A stretch of DNA of 64,000 nt from positions 682,001 to 746,000 of the forward strand of contig NZ_CP118522.1 of assembly GCF_028885435.1 (NCBI RefSeq). The letters run 5' to 3'. The number at the start of each line of letters is the position of its first letter. Within the stretch, counting starts at the first letter, position 1. A model generated the notes under the pieces. The model ran no database searches. It saw only the letters and a list, made by a program, of their open reading frames with translations, and was not told where the DNA came from. Origin of the DNA: Mesomycoplasma ovipneumoniae ATCC 29419 (GTDB lineage Bacteria; Bacillota_I; Bacilli_A; Mycoplasmatales; Metamycoplasmataceae). Position numbers and translations under genes: made by a program. This document shows positions 8,538-19,683 of this stretch, piece after piece.

Positions 8538-9983
8538 TTAGAGTTGAGTATTTGTTGTTTTTTCCAAAAATTGGTTAACTACTGTTGCAAAATATGAACC
8601 AGCAAGCTGATCGTCAATAAATTCATTATTTGTGTATTTGGCAAAAATTTGTTTGGCAAATGGATCAGTTTCAATTAAGGCCTGAACAAAATTCACGACT
8701 TTTGTAGGATCAGCAACATCTTTTAAAAGACCTCAAGAAATTATTTTTATTCCCATTAAAACACTTGTTGGTGAATAATAAGAATAACCTTTTTGAACTA
8801 AAAACTGCTCAACTTGTGATCCTTTAAAGAGTAAATCTGAAGTTTCTTTATTAAGATCATAATCTAATTTTGCCAATTTAATTTGCTTTTGGTAGTTGTA
8901 ATATAATGATGAAATTTCTTTGGAAATTGCGCGAATATTTTTTGCTTGAACTGATGAACCTGTCCGCGAAACACTAAGTCCAATATTTACTGCAGGAATT
9001 TTACCTTCGGCAAAAAGCGCTGAAGAAGTAATAATTTGACCGTCAGTGATTGAAATTACATTTGAAGAAACAAGAGCGGTAATATCGTTGTCAACTGTTT
9101 GAAGAATTGGCAAGGCTGTAATTGATTTTCGCCCAATAAAACGACCGGAACGCTCTAAAAGTTTTGAGTGGGCAAAGAAAATATCGGCCGGAAAAGCTTC
9201 TTTTCCAATTGGCTGATTAGTTAAAAGCGCTACCTCACGCCAAACACTCGCATGTTTAGAAAGATCATCAAAAACAATAACAACATCGTAATTATAACTA
9301 AGATTTTCAGCATGTGCCATTGCAAAATAAGGGGCTAAATATTGATCAAAAGGACTTGTTGAAGCTGCATGAAGAACGATTGTGTTATTCATTGCCCCAT
9401 TTTTTAAGAGATCATGGTATAAAGAGACTAAATTTTGCCGTTTTTGACCAATTGAGACATAAATACATTTTGTTGTTGGCGAATTCTTCTGATTAATAAT
9501 TGTGTTAATTCCAATATGTGTTTTCCCAGTTTGACGATCACCAACAATAAGTTCACGCTGTCCAAATCCAATTGGGTTAAAAAGATCGATTGACAAAATT
9601 CCGGTATAAACTTGACGATCAAGCAATTGACGTTGTAAAACACCGGCGGCAGTTGCAAAAGCTGAGTGACGATAAGTTAAAAAAGTTTGTGGTCTGACTG
9701 ATTTTGGTTCAATTATGTTACCAGAAAGATCGATAATTTTCCCAAAAAATTCCATTGAAGTGGCCACGCGATCAAAATCAGGTAGCTCAACAAGTTCGTC
9801 ATTAATTTCAACTTTACCTTTTTGGTTGTTAAAAAGTAAATAAGCTTGCATATATGAGGCTTGAATTACTACCGCTTTGATTTCGGGTTTATTTTTGATT
9901 TGAAAAAATTGCTGTTCTTTTCAGTTGTATTGTCCTTTAACTAAAATAACATAGTCTAAAACTGAAGCGACACGTAATGACAT
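8538..9983 (-). CDS. F1-like ATPase alpha-like subunit
   Basis: 481 residues from ATG 9983. Its start codon shares one base with the stop of the upstream gene (TAATG) and follows AAGGAG. The P-loop GDRQTGKT at about residue 150 is the non-catalytic alpha type. Further alpha-like blocks are VVIVFDDLSKHA, and ISITDGQI with NIGLSVSRTGSS. A TAA at 8538-8540 ends the frame. The same frame stays open for another 26 codons (VPLAFPKMEQSLLDSI...) up to the ribosome site of the beta-like gene. The protein may therefore be slightly truncated by a nonsense mutation. Confidence 0.88.
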
Positions 9984-12232
9984 TATTTTTCTCCTTGTTC
10001 TTGATTTTCAGAATTATTTTCAACTTTTTTTAGTTGATTTTTTTTATAAACTAACAATCTTGAAATTACAGCAATTGAGACTAAAATTACTGAAAGTGTC
10101 CCGACTATTAAATAAGCAAGATTATTTGCTAACCATTGACTTTGCTGTTCACTGTTGAATTGTTCAATAAGTGCTGAAAAATTCTGAATTGGATCAGAGT
10201 TTTGTTGAGAGCTATTTATTGAAGAAGATCCTTGATTTGCCTGAGGTTTTTCGTCAAAATAAGCAACATGACCTAATATTTGGTTTAAAAGATTGATTTG
10301 GCGTCCTAGTTTAGTCATTGCCACAAATTGATTAACTAAATTTGAGCTTATTTTGTTAGACTCATTATGAAAAAGGGCAACTTTTTCGTGTGCCTGGGCA
10401 AAATAACGGTTAATATCTTCGCGAGTTAAATTCAACTTTTTGAGATTTTCGTCAAATTGTTTTTCTTTTTGCTCGGCTGCTGCCTTGTCAACTGCATTTG
10501 GCTTTGCCAAATATTGGAAAAATTTATCTTGAAGAACAATTAGGTTTAAAAAATAAATTAAATAATAATGAGATCAAGCTTTATTATTGTCAATTTCTGA
10601 TTTTTTTAGGTAAGATAAAAACTGAAATTGTGAAGCCGAAAAAACTGTTGAATTAGAAGAATTTATATAATCTTGGGCCAATTTTTTCTGAGCATCAAGA
10701 AAATCTTGGTTATAAAAAACTTTAGTTAATAAATAAAAGAAATTATAAATTGTTGTCTGTGAACCTGGAGAATAATAACGAATTTGGTCAAAACTAAACT
10801 GGTCTTGAATATTCAATGTTGAGAAAAACTGGTCAATTACAGCAGTTACACCTAAATTTGAATTGTATAAATTTGTTGTTATTGCTTGTTTTTGAGCCGG
10901 AGTTGCGCCCTCAGGGAAATCAGTATAATGGGGAGTATCATAGACTTTTTCGGCTTTTGACTTGTCAGCTGGATCACGAACTTGATTAACAAAGTCAACA
11001 ATTTTTACTTTTGCATTAATTTTATTTCCAGCCGGATCAAGCGAAACTGATTCAATAAAATATTTAAAACGTGAATTTAACGGATTTAAGAAGAAAAAAA
11101 TGTTGTTTTTTTCTTCTGCTGATGCTGAATTATAGAGTTGAACTACTTGTTGAGGCGTCATAGCTGCATACTGAGGAGCAATAATTGGCGGCAAATCAGG
11201 GGCAATTCGCACTTCAAATTCAGGTTTTTCGGCCACATCAGGTGGATTCTGGTTAGTAATTTTTTTAATTGCAAAATTAATTTGTTCCTGGGCTGATTGA
11301 GATGAACTTGGATTTGGCAGCTGATTTAAAGTAAAATCAAGTAAAAGTGACTGTTTTTCAAAGTAGTTTTTAATTCAGTCATTTCAAGAAGTTATTCCTT
11401 CTTTGCCAATTGGCTTGCTTGCTAACAAAAGGTTTTCTTCAGTATCAGATCTTTCAGAAAATTTGTCAAGGTTAAAATTCTTTTTATAAACAGGAAATTC
11501 TTCTTCTTTAAAAAGATATTGTTTATATTGGGATGTAAGTCCTTGAAAATAAGTCTTAATTCGATTTTCAAAATCTTTTCCTTTGAGCGTGTTTGGGACT
11601 TCTGTTACTTTTGAGGTTTTAACATTATTTATTTTTTCATAATTATCATCATTGTTAGTTCCTCATTCAAGACCTTGGTAGTTTTCTTTGTCAAAGCTAA
11701 CATCACCACGTTTTAGTTTTAGATTATTGGCAAAAGCAAAAGGACTAATAATATTAAGGCCAAATTCACTTGGATTCTTTTTTAGGCCTTCACGGTTTCG
11801 CTTGAAATAATCACGAAGTTGAATTCAGAAAAAACTTTGCTGTAGTTTTTCTTCAAGATTATCACGAGTTTTTGAAGCAATATCAGCAAGTTTAATTTTA
11901 ATATCTTCGTCAACTTTATCAATAAATTGATCAATTAATGATTCTTTTTGGGCTTCTCAGTATGCTTTATTTTGCCTTAGTTCTTCTTCAGTAATTGGTT
12001 CAGCCTTTTTTTCACTTGTACCTGCAGAGGCTTGGCCGCCAGCATTTTGTCCAGGATTTGCTGGCGGATTTGCAGGAGGCTGACTTGGACTTGCAGGAGC
12101 AGGGGCAGTTTGTTGAAATTCAACAACAGCAGGACTAAAAGTTGAAGCTGATGAAAGAAAAAATAAAGATGAAATTGAAAAGACTGATAAAATAGGCGCA
12201 AAAACTAGTTTATTTTTTAATTTTTTAGACAT
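9983..12232 (-). CDS. Large surface protein of the F1-like ATPase cluster
   Basis: 749 residues; several TGA tryptophans must be read through to join the pieces. The N-terminus has a signal or anchor helix (LVFAPILSVFSISSLFFLS, about residues 10-28). A Pro/Ala/Gly-rich linker (PAPASPSQPPANPPANPGQ) follows. The body is hydrophilic, and a C-terminal transmembrane segment (AYLIVGTLSVILVSIAVISR) is followed by a charged tail. It probably faces the outside and is anchored near the ATPase. Position and architecture match the X0 membrane partners of mycoplasma F1-like ATPases. The start ATG 12232 overlaps the upstream gene by 8 bases. Confidence 0.85.
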
Positions 12233-12695
12233 GATTCACCTCGGTTTGAACTAAAAAAAACAGTTGCATCAAACGGTTTTGTTCATTTTCTTGTTTAGCA
12301 AGCATATAATTATTATACAATTCTAAATTTGAGCTAAGCTCTAAATTTGCTTGCATTTGCAATTTGTGCAAAAGTGTGTTTTTGCTTTTTTGATTTGATT
12401 TTTTCTGAATATAATATTCTTTTTTATCAGTTTTATAAAAAATCAAATCATCATAAAGACGAATAGAAGCGCTATTTTCTAAGGAAAAAAGTAATGATTT
12501 GTGGGCAAAAAAATAAAAAACCCCGGAAGAAATTTCGATTTTTATGAGCGAAAAATCAAGATTTGAGACAATAAATGGCTCAAGTGGTGCAAAATATTTT
12601 TCCTGTTCAATGTTAATATATATTTTGCAATCTTTAAAATTTATAGTTTTATTTTCAGGGGTCAAAATTCGGAAATTTCAAAGTTGTGATTCCAT
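12225..12695 (-). CDS. Epsilon-like subunit of the F1-like ATPase
   Basis: 156 residues; ATG 12695 comes directly after the TAA of the gamma-like gene and follows AAAGGAA. The opening (LWNFRILTPENKTINFKDCK) and the run of short beta-strands resemble the N-terminal barrel of F1 epsilon, including the TPE motif and a strand-rich stretch up to about residue 95. A helical C-terminus follows. The identity is weak and leans on gene order between gamma-like and alpha/beta-like genes. The 3' end overlaps the next gene by 8 bases, so translation is coupled. Confidence 0.65.
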
Positions 12696-13562
12696 TTAAA
12701 AAATTCCTTTCGGTTTGCTCTTAATCAAGTTTAGTTCCTCAATTTCTAGCTCACGTTCAATTTTTAAAATTGTTGTCTTAAGACGTAAAATTTTCTCCTC
12801 AATTTCCTTTAAAAGGGTATTTTCGTGAATAAGCTTATTTTTATAGACGATAAATTGTGACTCAAGTAGTAAAACTTGCACTGATGTGGCAAAATATGTT
12901 TGAATTTGGGTTTGGTAAAATTCCTCAAAATTAGGGAAAAAACGGACTTTATCAAGGTTAGCTTTGAATTTGTCGATTGTTTCTTGAGTTGTTTCCATTT
13001 TAAATTCAAATTGGTTTAAAGGGAAAATTGTTGCAATAAAATTAGGGATTTTATTTGAATAAACGGCCATTTTTACTGATGAAAACTGACGAGTTTTAAG
13101 TCCATATTCAATAACTTGACCAATTTTTACTGAATTTTCAAAGGAATTGTCTAAATTTTCAAAGCTAGTTATGATTTTCATATTGTTTTTCTTTGCAAAA
13201 TTAATTGCCCGAACACCGAGAGGAACAATAAAATCTTTTTCAGTATAATTTTCTAAAATTTTAGCTTCAATTTGATCAAAAAAGTTTTGGGTATATTTTT
13301 CATTTGATGAAGGATAAATTCAAAGATTAATATTTTGGCGGGCAAAAGCTTTTTTTGTCAGTAGTGATAATTTTGCACTAAATGATCTTTGTGGACTAAA
13401 TTGGGCAAGTAAAAACTGTCCAATTAAGAAAAATTCATAAACATTTCTTATTGTTCTTAAAAGAAGGTTAATTTGGATTAGAGAAATATTCCGATTTAGT
13501 GAAACTAAATCATAAATTTTGATAAAATTGTCTCTTTTTTCCTTTTTTTCATTTATGTTCAT
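12696..13562 (-). CDS. Gamma-like subunit of the F1-like ATPase
   Basis: 288 residues, the usual length of F1 gamma. It has a long N-terminal helix, a mixed alpha/beta middle, and a long C-terminal coiled helix (residues about 235-280, ENTLLKEIEEKILRLKTTIL), the topology of a rotor shaft. Sequence identity to housekeeping AtpG is not obvious, so the call rests on topology, size and operon position. A TGA Trp codon at 13320 must be read through. Confidence 0.65.
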
Positions 13563-13588
13563 AATTTAAGACTCTCAAATTAAAGTAT

Positions 13589-14134
13589 TTATCGTTTTTT
13601 ATTTGGTTGGTTTTGATCTTCTAAACTTGATGCCAAAGAGACTTCGCTGAAAATAACTTTAAGTGTTTTGGTCTGCGGATCGAGAAAAACAATGCATCCT
13701 TCGACAACTTCAACAAAACGGCTTTTATTGGCAATAAAATCTCAAGCAAGTGTGTTTAGATTCCCAAGAAGTGCTGAAAATCTTGAATCAGAACTATCTG
13801 AATAAAAATTACTTGCTCTAACATTTGAAGATTCAACCTGAGCAATTATCGGAACAAGCCCTTTTGAACCAAAACGACTTGAACGTTGCCAAGAAATAAC
13901 AAAATTTTTAAACACTAATTCTGTGGTTGACTTATAAGAGTCGATAACTTTTTTTTGGTATTTTTCTTTCATTGAGGATTTTGCTTTTTGCGAAGATACA
14001 AGCAGAGTTAAATTCATTAGTGCATCAAAACTAATGAAATTAGGGTGATTAATTAAATCATAATAGTCACGAAATTCTGTTTTTGTATCAAATTGAGTTG
14101 GATTTGCTTGTTTTTTTGTTCCGAAAATTTTCAT
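13589..14134 (-). CDS. Hypothetical cytoplasmic protein of the F1-like ATPase cluster
   Basis: 181 residues from ATG 14134, after TAAGGAACAAATC. No signal peptide or membrane helix is present. The sequence is mixed helix and strand, with a basic C-terminus (QPNKKR). The gene lies between the polytopic membrane protein and the gamma-like gene. I know no domain in it. By position it is a candidate stator or linker between the F1-like part and the membrane partners, but that is inference. Confidence 0.7.
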
Positions 14135-14180
14135 GATTTGTTCCTTATTTTTTAACTTTTAGATTTAGAAGATTTTAGAT

Positions 14181-15722
14181 CTAAGATGATTCTATTTTTT
14201 CATTTTCAACATTTTGATTTTGATCTTGAGATGATTTGTTTTTTGTTGTTAGAATTAAAGTATTTTTACCAATTGCAATAAATAAATTTGTTAAAACAAA
14301 AATTGCTAGTAAAAGAGTTAAAATCCCAAGAAAATAGAAACTATAGTCAATATAAAAAACTGATACTAAATCTTTTTGGTAGTCTTCTGGCTTAACTTGC
14401 GAAACGGTTGATGTATAAATATCAATATTCAATAAATAAATGAAATTAAAAATTGTGTATAAAATAATGAAAAAACTTACCATTAATTTCATCCAAAGCG
14501 GAAATTCGGGTTTAATTCTAACTAGAGCAAAATAAATGGTAAGGAAAAATACTAGCTGAGTTGAGTTTATTCAAATTGTTTCATAAACTGAATAACTTAA
14601 ATATGAGACAACAAAGCTCACAATAAAAGATAGTAGAATAAAAATGAATGGAAGAGTATTTAATTGATAATCTTTAATTTTATTTTTTAGTCGAGTAAGA
14701 TTTAAAACAAAATAAAGAATTAATAAAACAACATGAATCGAAATACCAATTATTGTCGGCAAATAATTGGGCACAATATTATTTCCAAAAGGAAGAAACT
14801 GAACAAAATTACTTATCGAATAAACAGTTATATAAACACTATATATAAAAATTCCAATAGCAATAAAAATTAAGACCGAAAGCGCTGGCGTATATTTTTT
14901 AAGTCGAATAAAACTTTGACGGTAAAAATAAATTTGCGGACTATAATATAATAAAGCTAATACTAAAACTCCCATTAAAATTGCAATTAAAATTAACGAA
15001 TTAGTTAGTTTTGCAACTTCTGTGATAAAAGTATAAATTCAATTTGCAACTGGATTGTCATAAGTAACGGTCGAAACTGATGAGTTTTCAGGGGTCGAAA
15101 AGACCATTGAGGCAAAAATTCCAAATAAAGTACCTGATGTAACAATAGCAGACGCTAAACTTATATGCTTAAAAGTAAAAAGCTTTTTATAGTCATAGTT
15201 AATTTTGTCATCTGTTCGCCCGAGTCAAAGTCAAAGGGAATAATCAAGTAAAATATAAATAAAAATTTGGGCAGAAATGCCAAGAATATGACTCCAATCT
15301 GTTGTTAGTCAAGCAAAATAAACAACTAGATTGACTAATGAAAGGAAAAAATAGACTGATAAAATTATGTATTTATGCGTCTTATTTTTAAGGCCAAAAA
15401 ATTTTAAACCTTTAAATAAAAAGATAATACTAAAAAATAACAAAAAAACTGATCTTGCAACTCTTGGAGCAATAAATTCGCGAATTTCATCATCAATAGG
15501 ATTAAAAATTAGCGAAATACTTGAAACCCTTGAAATCGGGGCATTTTGGTCAATATCTACTATGTTCAGGAATGATCGACGGGCGTCAAAGAAAATTGCC
15601 GTGCTTAGTCCAAGCAAAAATAGAATAAAAACGACGCGAAGAAAAATACGCGCTAAATTCTTCTTGTCTTTTTTAGCTGGTTTTGCATTTAAACTATAAG
15701 CCTCAGCACTAACCGCATTCAT
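14181..15722 (-). CDS. Polytopic membrane protein of the F1-like ATPase cluster (X0)
   Basis: 513 residues, first gene of the operon, from ATG 15722 with a strong AAAGGAGGTC ribosome site 5 bases away. About ten to twelve hydrophobic segments spread over the whole length, from about residue 27 to about 490. A hydrophilic Gln/Asn/Glu-rich tail (SSQDQNQNVENEKI) follows. There is no sequence motif of F0 a, b or c subunits. Known F1-like/X0 clusters also begin with such a protein. It may be the channel or anchor on which the ATPase acts. Confidence 0.82.
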
Positions 15723-15754
15723 TTTGACCTCCTTTTTCGTGTTGAAATGCTAAC

Positions 15755-15786
15755 ATTATAACCTTTTTTTTTTTTTTTGTTGACAA
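15755..15786 (-). promoter_or_regulatory. Promoter of the ATPase operon with a poly(A)15 spacer
   Basis: On the minus strand, TATAAT (15760-15755) lies 33 bases upstream of the first ATG. A run of 15 A (15764-15778 as T on the plus strand) precedes it, and TTGTCAAC comes before that. The spacer to the -35-like TTGTCA is 20 bases, longer than the optimum. Changes in the homopolymer length would alter promoter strength, as is known for vlp promoters of M. hyorhinis. Confidence 0.55.
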
Positions 15787-15853
15787 AAATGTAAAAAAAA
15801 TTACCTAAAAAAATATCTAATTTAAAATAATTTTTGTTTTTAGTGTTTTACTT

Positions 15854-15859
15854 TATAAT
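15854..15859 (+). promoter_or_regulatory. -10 box seven bases before the start codon
   Basis: TATAAT ends 7 bases before the ATG of the HAD gene. Transcription would start at or almost at the A of the start codon, which implies a leaderless mRNA, in agreement with the absent ribosome site. Confidence 0.55.
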
Positions 15860-15866
15860 TTTAGAA

Positions 15867-16670
15867 ATGGTTAAAAAATTAATATTTAGTGATATTGACG
15901 GAACTCTTTATTGCGGTGATTTTTCCGTTGATAAGGAAACAATTGATTTTCTAAAAAATAATAAAGATAACTTTACCTTAATTTTAAATACAGGTAATCC
16001 TTTGGGCTCAAGAATTTTGCAAACAGCAAAACTCTTAGAAATTCGCTACGTTTTAACATCTAATGGTGCTTTATTTAGTGATTTAAAAGAGGACAAACAT
16101 ACTTTAATTCACGGGCCAATTTCACAAAAATCACAAGAGTTTGTTTTTAAAATTGCTAAAGATTTAGATATGCAACTAAATTTTTGAACAAGTCAAAAAT
16201 ATTTTAGCTTTAATTTTAAAGAGCAAAATTATTCCTATTTTAACTACCCACTTTTGGATCCTGAAAATGAGGTATTTTTTACTGATAGCCCACAAAAAGA
16301 TGTAATAAAATTAGAATTAATTGGCTCCAGCCAAACTTTAGAAAAGGCTTATAAATTATTAGAAGAAGATGGCGATCTTGAAGGCGTTTTAATTAATAAT
16401 ATAAGTATTGAAATTGGTAAAAAAGGGACAAATAAAGGAAGTGCTGTTGAATTTGTAGCAAAAAGTTTTGGAATTGATGTCCAAAAAACAATGACAATTG
16501 GCGATAGTCCTAATGATATTTCAATGCTTGAAAAAACTAATTTTTCTTATGCAATGGCAAATGGCTATGAAATTGTTAAAAAAACAGCAAAACTCAACAC
16601 AAGTGCTTGCGATCAACAAGGGCTAGTTTATGCAATTAAAGACTTTTTATATCGAACAAAATTTGATTAA
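15867..16670 (+). CDS. HAD-superfamily (Cof-type) phosphatase
   Basis: 267 residues. Motif I is FSDIDGTLY at the N-terminus (nucleophile Asp and general acid Asp). Motif II is in ILNTGN, a conserved Lys is near 195-200, and motif IV is GDSPNDISML with the metal-binding aspartates. The cap resembles the Cof (IIB) type. Such enzymes hydrolyse sugar phosphates or similar small phosphoesters in the cytoplasm; the substrate cannot be told. An in-frame ATG at 15834 lies upstream of the TATAAT box, so I prefer 15867. No Shine-Dalgarno is visible. Confidence 0.88.
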
Positions 16671-16706
16671 AAAATATGACTAAAAAAGTCTTTTAGTCAT
16701 ATTTTT
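16671..16706. terminator. Bidirectional terminator
   Basis: AAAATATGACTAAAA pairs with TTTTAGTCATATTTT over a short loop. It has a T-run on the plus side and an A-run on the other. It serves both the HAD gene and the convergent PQ-loop gene. Confidence 0.85.
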
Positions 16707-16740
16707 GTCAATTTTTTTGTGATTAAAATAATTAAAAAGT

Positions 16741-17424
16741 TTAAATTCAATTAATTTTAAATGGTTTTTTCTGTTGTTTGATTTGATAAAAATAAGCAAC
16801 AAGTTGGATTGTCGAAATCAAGAAACCAATGATTTGAAAAATGAATGACGGAAGGTAAACGTCATTTTTTTCAATAACAAATTGCAAGAAAAAGTAGATT
16901 AATCAAGCAAAGTTTAGGAGAAATAAATTTAGCAAAAAAGTAAGTGGAATAAATTTAGTTGTTTTGTTTTTAATACCTAACAAAGTTTGTGGTAAAAAGG
17001 CAATATTTACGCAAAATCCGGCAAAAATTCCAAGATATTTAGCATAAGAAGCAAGATTTCCTAAGGAAATTTTGGCTGCAAAGAAAATTCCAAGTAGTAA
17101 AATTAGTAGAAAAACTGTTAATGCAAAAGACAAAAAACTGAAATTTATTAGTTGTCTTCTTGTTGTTTTTGCTTTAAAAATATAAATTTGAGCTAAAAAG
17201 ATAAAAGTAGAAAGTCCGCTAAATACTTGCGGAATAAAAACTTGTAAATCACGAATTGCAAAGCCTAAAAGTGCAAATCCAAAAATTCCCAAATAATAAA
17301 TTCATCAGCTTAATAATGAAACTTTTGGTGGTTTTTTTGCTAAAAAAGTATTTATTACTAAAGGTAAACCGATTATCGAAGTTAATGAAGCTGCAATTCA
17401 ACCAATTATTGTTATATATGTCAT
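16741..17424 (-). CDS. PQ-loop (SWEET/MtN3-like) membrane protein
   Basis: 227 residues from ATG 17424 behind GCAGGAG. About seven hydrophobic segments are present. The motif FLPQTLLGIKNKTTKFIP at about residues 150-168 is a typical PQ-loop (Pro-Gln at a helix end, followed by a basic segment). An N-terminal ITIIGWIAASLTSIIGLPLV half could be a diverged second PQ repeat. Relatives move sugars or amino acids, but the substrate here is unknown. The gene precedes no obvious pathway partner. Confidence 0.75.
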
Positions 17425-17452
17425 ATCTCCTGCCTAAAAAATGAACATTATA

Positions 17453-18916
17453 CTACAATAATAAAAAAATAATAATTGTTACACCAAAAAATATTAAAGT
17501 AGAAATTGAATCTGTTACAGTTGCTAAAATTGGCGCTGACATAACAGCAGGATCTCTTTTTGTTGCTTTTGCAATCATTGGAATTATTGCACCAAGAATT
17601 TTAGAAAAAATAATTACAGTTAAAAGTGAAAATGATGAGGCAAAAGAAATAATTAAAACATAATCGCGAATCGTTAAATTTGAAATTGAATTTTCGGGAA
17701 TTTGCGAGTTTTTGATCTCGCCAGAGAGAGTAAAATAAATTACTAACCGTATAAAGTTAAGAACCATCAAAACTGTACCAACAATAGCTCCAACGCCAAT
17801 TTCTTTTAAAAGAACCTTAGAGAAAAAATTAGAACGATTAATTTCCTTTAGTGAAATCGAGCGGACAATTGTTGTTGCTGATTGGGAACCAGCATTTCCG
17901 GCCGATCCAGAAATTACCGGAATCATTGAGACAATTGTAGTAATAAAAGATGAAAGGCCAATTGATTTAATTGAATCATTTTCGGTAATTGCATCTGTGA
18001 ATTGTTGAATAATAAACTGCGACAAGGTTGAGCCAAACATTAAAATTATTAGTCAAAAAACACGGGATTTAACAATTTGGATTATTGTGGTTTTAAGATA
18101 GGAATCCTCAACTTCTTGTGGTAAAATTCCGGCTAATTTATAAATATCACTTGTTGCTTCTTCTTTAACAATGTCAATAATATCATCACTTGTAACCATC
18201 CCGATTAATCTTTGGGCGGTATTTACAACTGGTAAAACGGAAAAATCATTTTTAGCGAAAACTTCAGCGGCATGCTCTTTTTTGTCAGTTGTTACTAAAA
18301 AAGGAACTTGAAAAACTATTTTTTCAATATTTAAATTAGGATCAGAAAAAACTATATCTTCAAGTGTCGCAGTGCCAATCATTTTTTTCTGCGAATCAAC
18401 AACATAATAATAATGGACCAATTCAGAAATATCTTTATATTTACGGATTTTTTCAAGCGCTTGGGCACAAGTTAATTCATTTGAAAGATAAACAATATCA
18501 ACCGACATAAAAGAGCCGATTTGGTTTGAATTATATTGTAAAAGTTGGTTAACTCTTTTTCTTGTATCTGGATCAATATTGCGCAAAATTCGTTTGGCAA
18601 CATTATCAGGAACTTCATCTAAAAGCTCAACAATTTCATCAGCATAAAGTTCATCAAGAAGTTGATTCATCATTTCATTTGGCAAACTGATGACTAATTC
18701 TGATTGAATTTCAGCTGAAAAAAAGGTAAAAATTTCGCCGGCTGTAACGGTGTCTAGCATTCTAAAAAATAAAAGACGCTGAAACTGACTAAATTTAGAT
18801 ACTTCTTCAGCTACTTCTGAAAGTGGTTTTTGGTTTGTGTATTCACGGACTTGATTAATTTTTTTATTGTTTACTAAATCAATTAACAAAGAACTTTTTG
18901 GTTCAAAATTTTGCAT
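17453..18916 (-). CDS. mgtE: Magnesium transporter MgtE
   Basis: 487 residues. The N-terminal MgtE_N helical domain (about 30-130, with EIVELLDEVPDNVAKRILRN) is followed by two CBS domains (about 135-255, with VVNTAQRLIGMVTSDDI). Then come five membrane helices, with the family motif SGSAGNAGSQSATT lining the pore. One TGA Trp joins the cytosolic and membrane halves. It takes up Mg2+ and is gated by Mg2+ bound between the N and CBS domains. It lies 6 bases downstream of the diadenylate cyclase gene, probably in one operon. Confidence 0.95.
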
Positions 18917-18922
18917 TAAAAG

Positions 18923-19534
18923 TTATTTTTTAGCAGTATTTGTTTGACTTGAATTTAGTTCTTTTGTTAAAACTTCAGTAAAAGTTTCAAGATTTGTAAC
19001 CTTAAAAAAATTTGCATCACGAACAATCACAACCTCACCACTTTGTTCTGAAACAACAACTGTTATTGAATCAGAAACCTCAGAAATACCTAAAGCAGCC
19101 CGGTGTCGGGCGCCATATCGGTCTTCAAGTGTTGATTCAGAAACCGAAAAATATGTAGAGGCATACAAAATTCGGTCATCAACAATAATAACTGCCCCAT
19201 CATGCAATGGCGAACTTTTTTGGAAAATAGCGATTAAAAGCGAGGAATTTATTAAAGAATCAATTTTTACCCCGTCAGTACGGAGGCTATCAAGAAGAAT
19301 GTTGCGTTGCAAAGTGATAATTGCACCGACTTTATTTTTTGACAAATATTTAACTGCAAAATAAAGTTCATAAACTATTTTTCTTTGTGTAGATATGCCT
19401 AAATCAACAAAACTACGATTCACCTTGTTTTTATGCAGTGTTTTTATATGGTTGTAAATAAAAAAAACTGCAAAAAAAAGACCTAAAACTAGGGTTAATG
19501 CTGAAATTATCAAAACAACAATATCTAAGTCCAT
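18923..19534 (-). CDS. cdaM: Diadenylate cyclase (c-di-AMP synthase)
   Basis: 203 residues. One membrane helix (about 8-28) is followed by a DAC domain with both hallmark motifs: DGA in SPLHDGAVIIVD and RHR in GARHRAALGISE. It condenses two ATP into c-di-AMP, which controls potassium and osmotic balance. The single-helix form corresponds to CdaM of mycoplasmas, as opposed to the three-helix CdaA of Bacillus. The ATG at 19534 follows AAAAGGGGC. It is co-oriented with mgtE, so ion homeostasis is a likely shared theme. Confidence 0.93.
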   Translation of the reverse strand: MDLDIVVLIISALTLVLGLFFAVFFIYNHIKTLHKNKVNRSFVDLGISTQRKIVYELYFAVKYLSKNKVGAIITLQRNILLDSLRTDGVKIDSLINSSLLIAIFQKSSPLHDGAVIIVDDRILYASTYFSVSESTLEDRYGARHRAALGISEVSDSITVVVSEQSGEVVIVRDANFFKVTNLETFTEVLTKELNSSQTNTAKK

Positions 19535-19587
19535 AATAGCCCCTTTTTACTTTATTTAAAATATTATATATTATTTTTTTATTTTCG

Positions 19588-19682
19588 ACAAACAATTATT
19601 TTTAATTATTTTTTTACAGTTTTTTACTTTTTAAAAAAATATAATCTCTTTTACTAAAAATTTTAAGAAAAAGGGTGTATAT
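19588..19682. repeat. Degenerate direct-repeat copy flanking element D
   Basis: ACAAACAATTATTTTTAATT through the GGGTGTATAT end matches 20243-20340 with scattered differences. The other copy contains an intact terminator hairpin; in this one the stem is damaged (TAATCTCTTTTACTAAAAA). Confidence 0.75.
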
Positions 19683-19683
19683 C

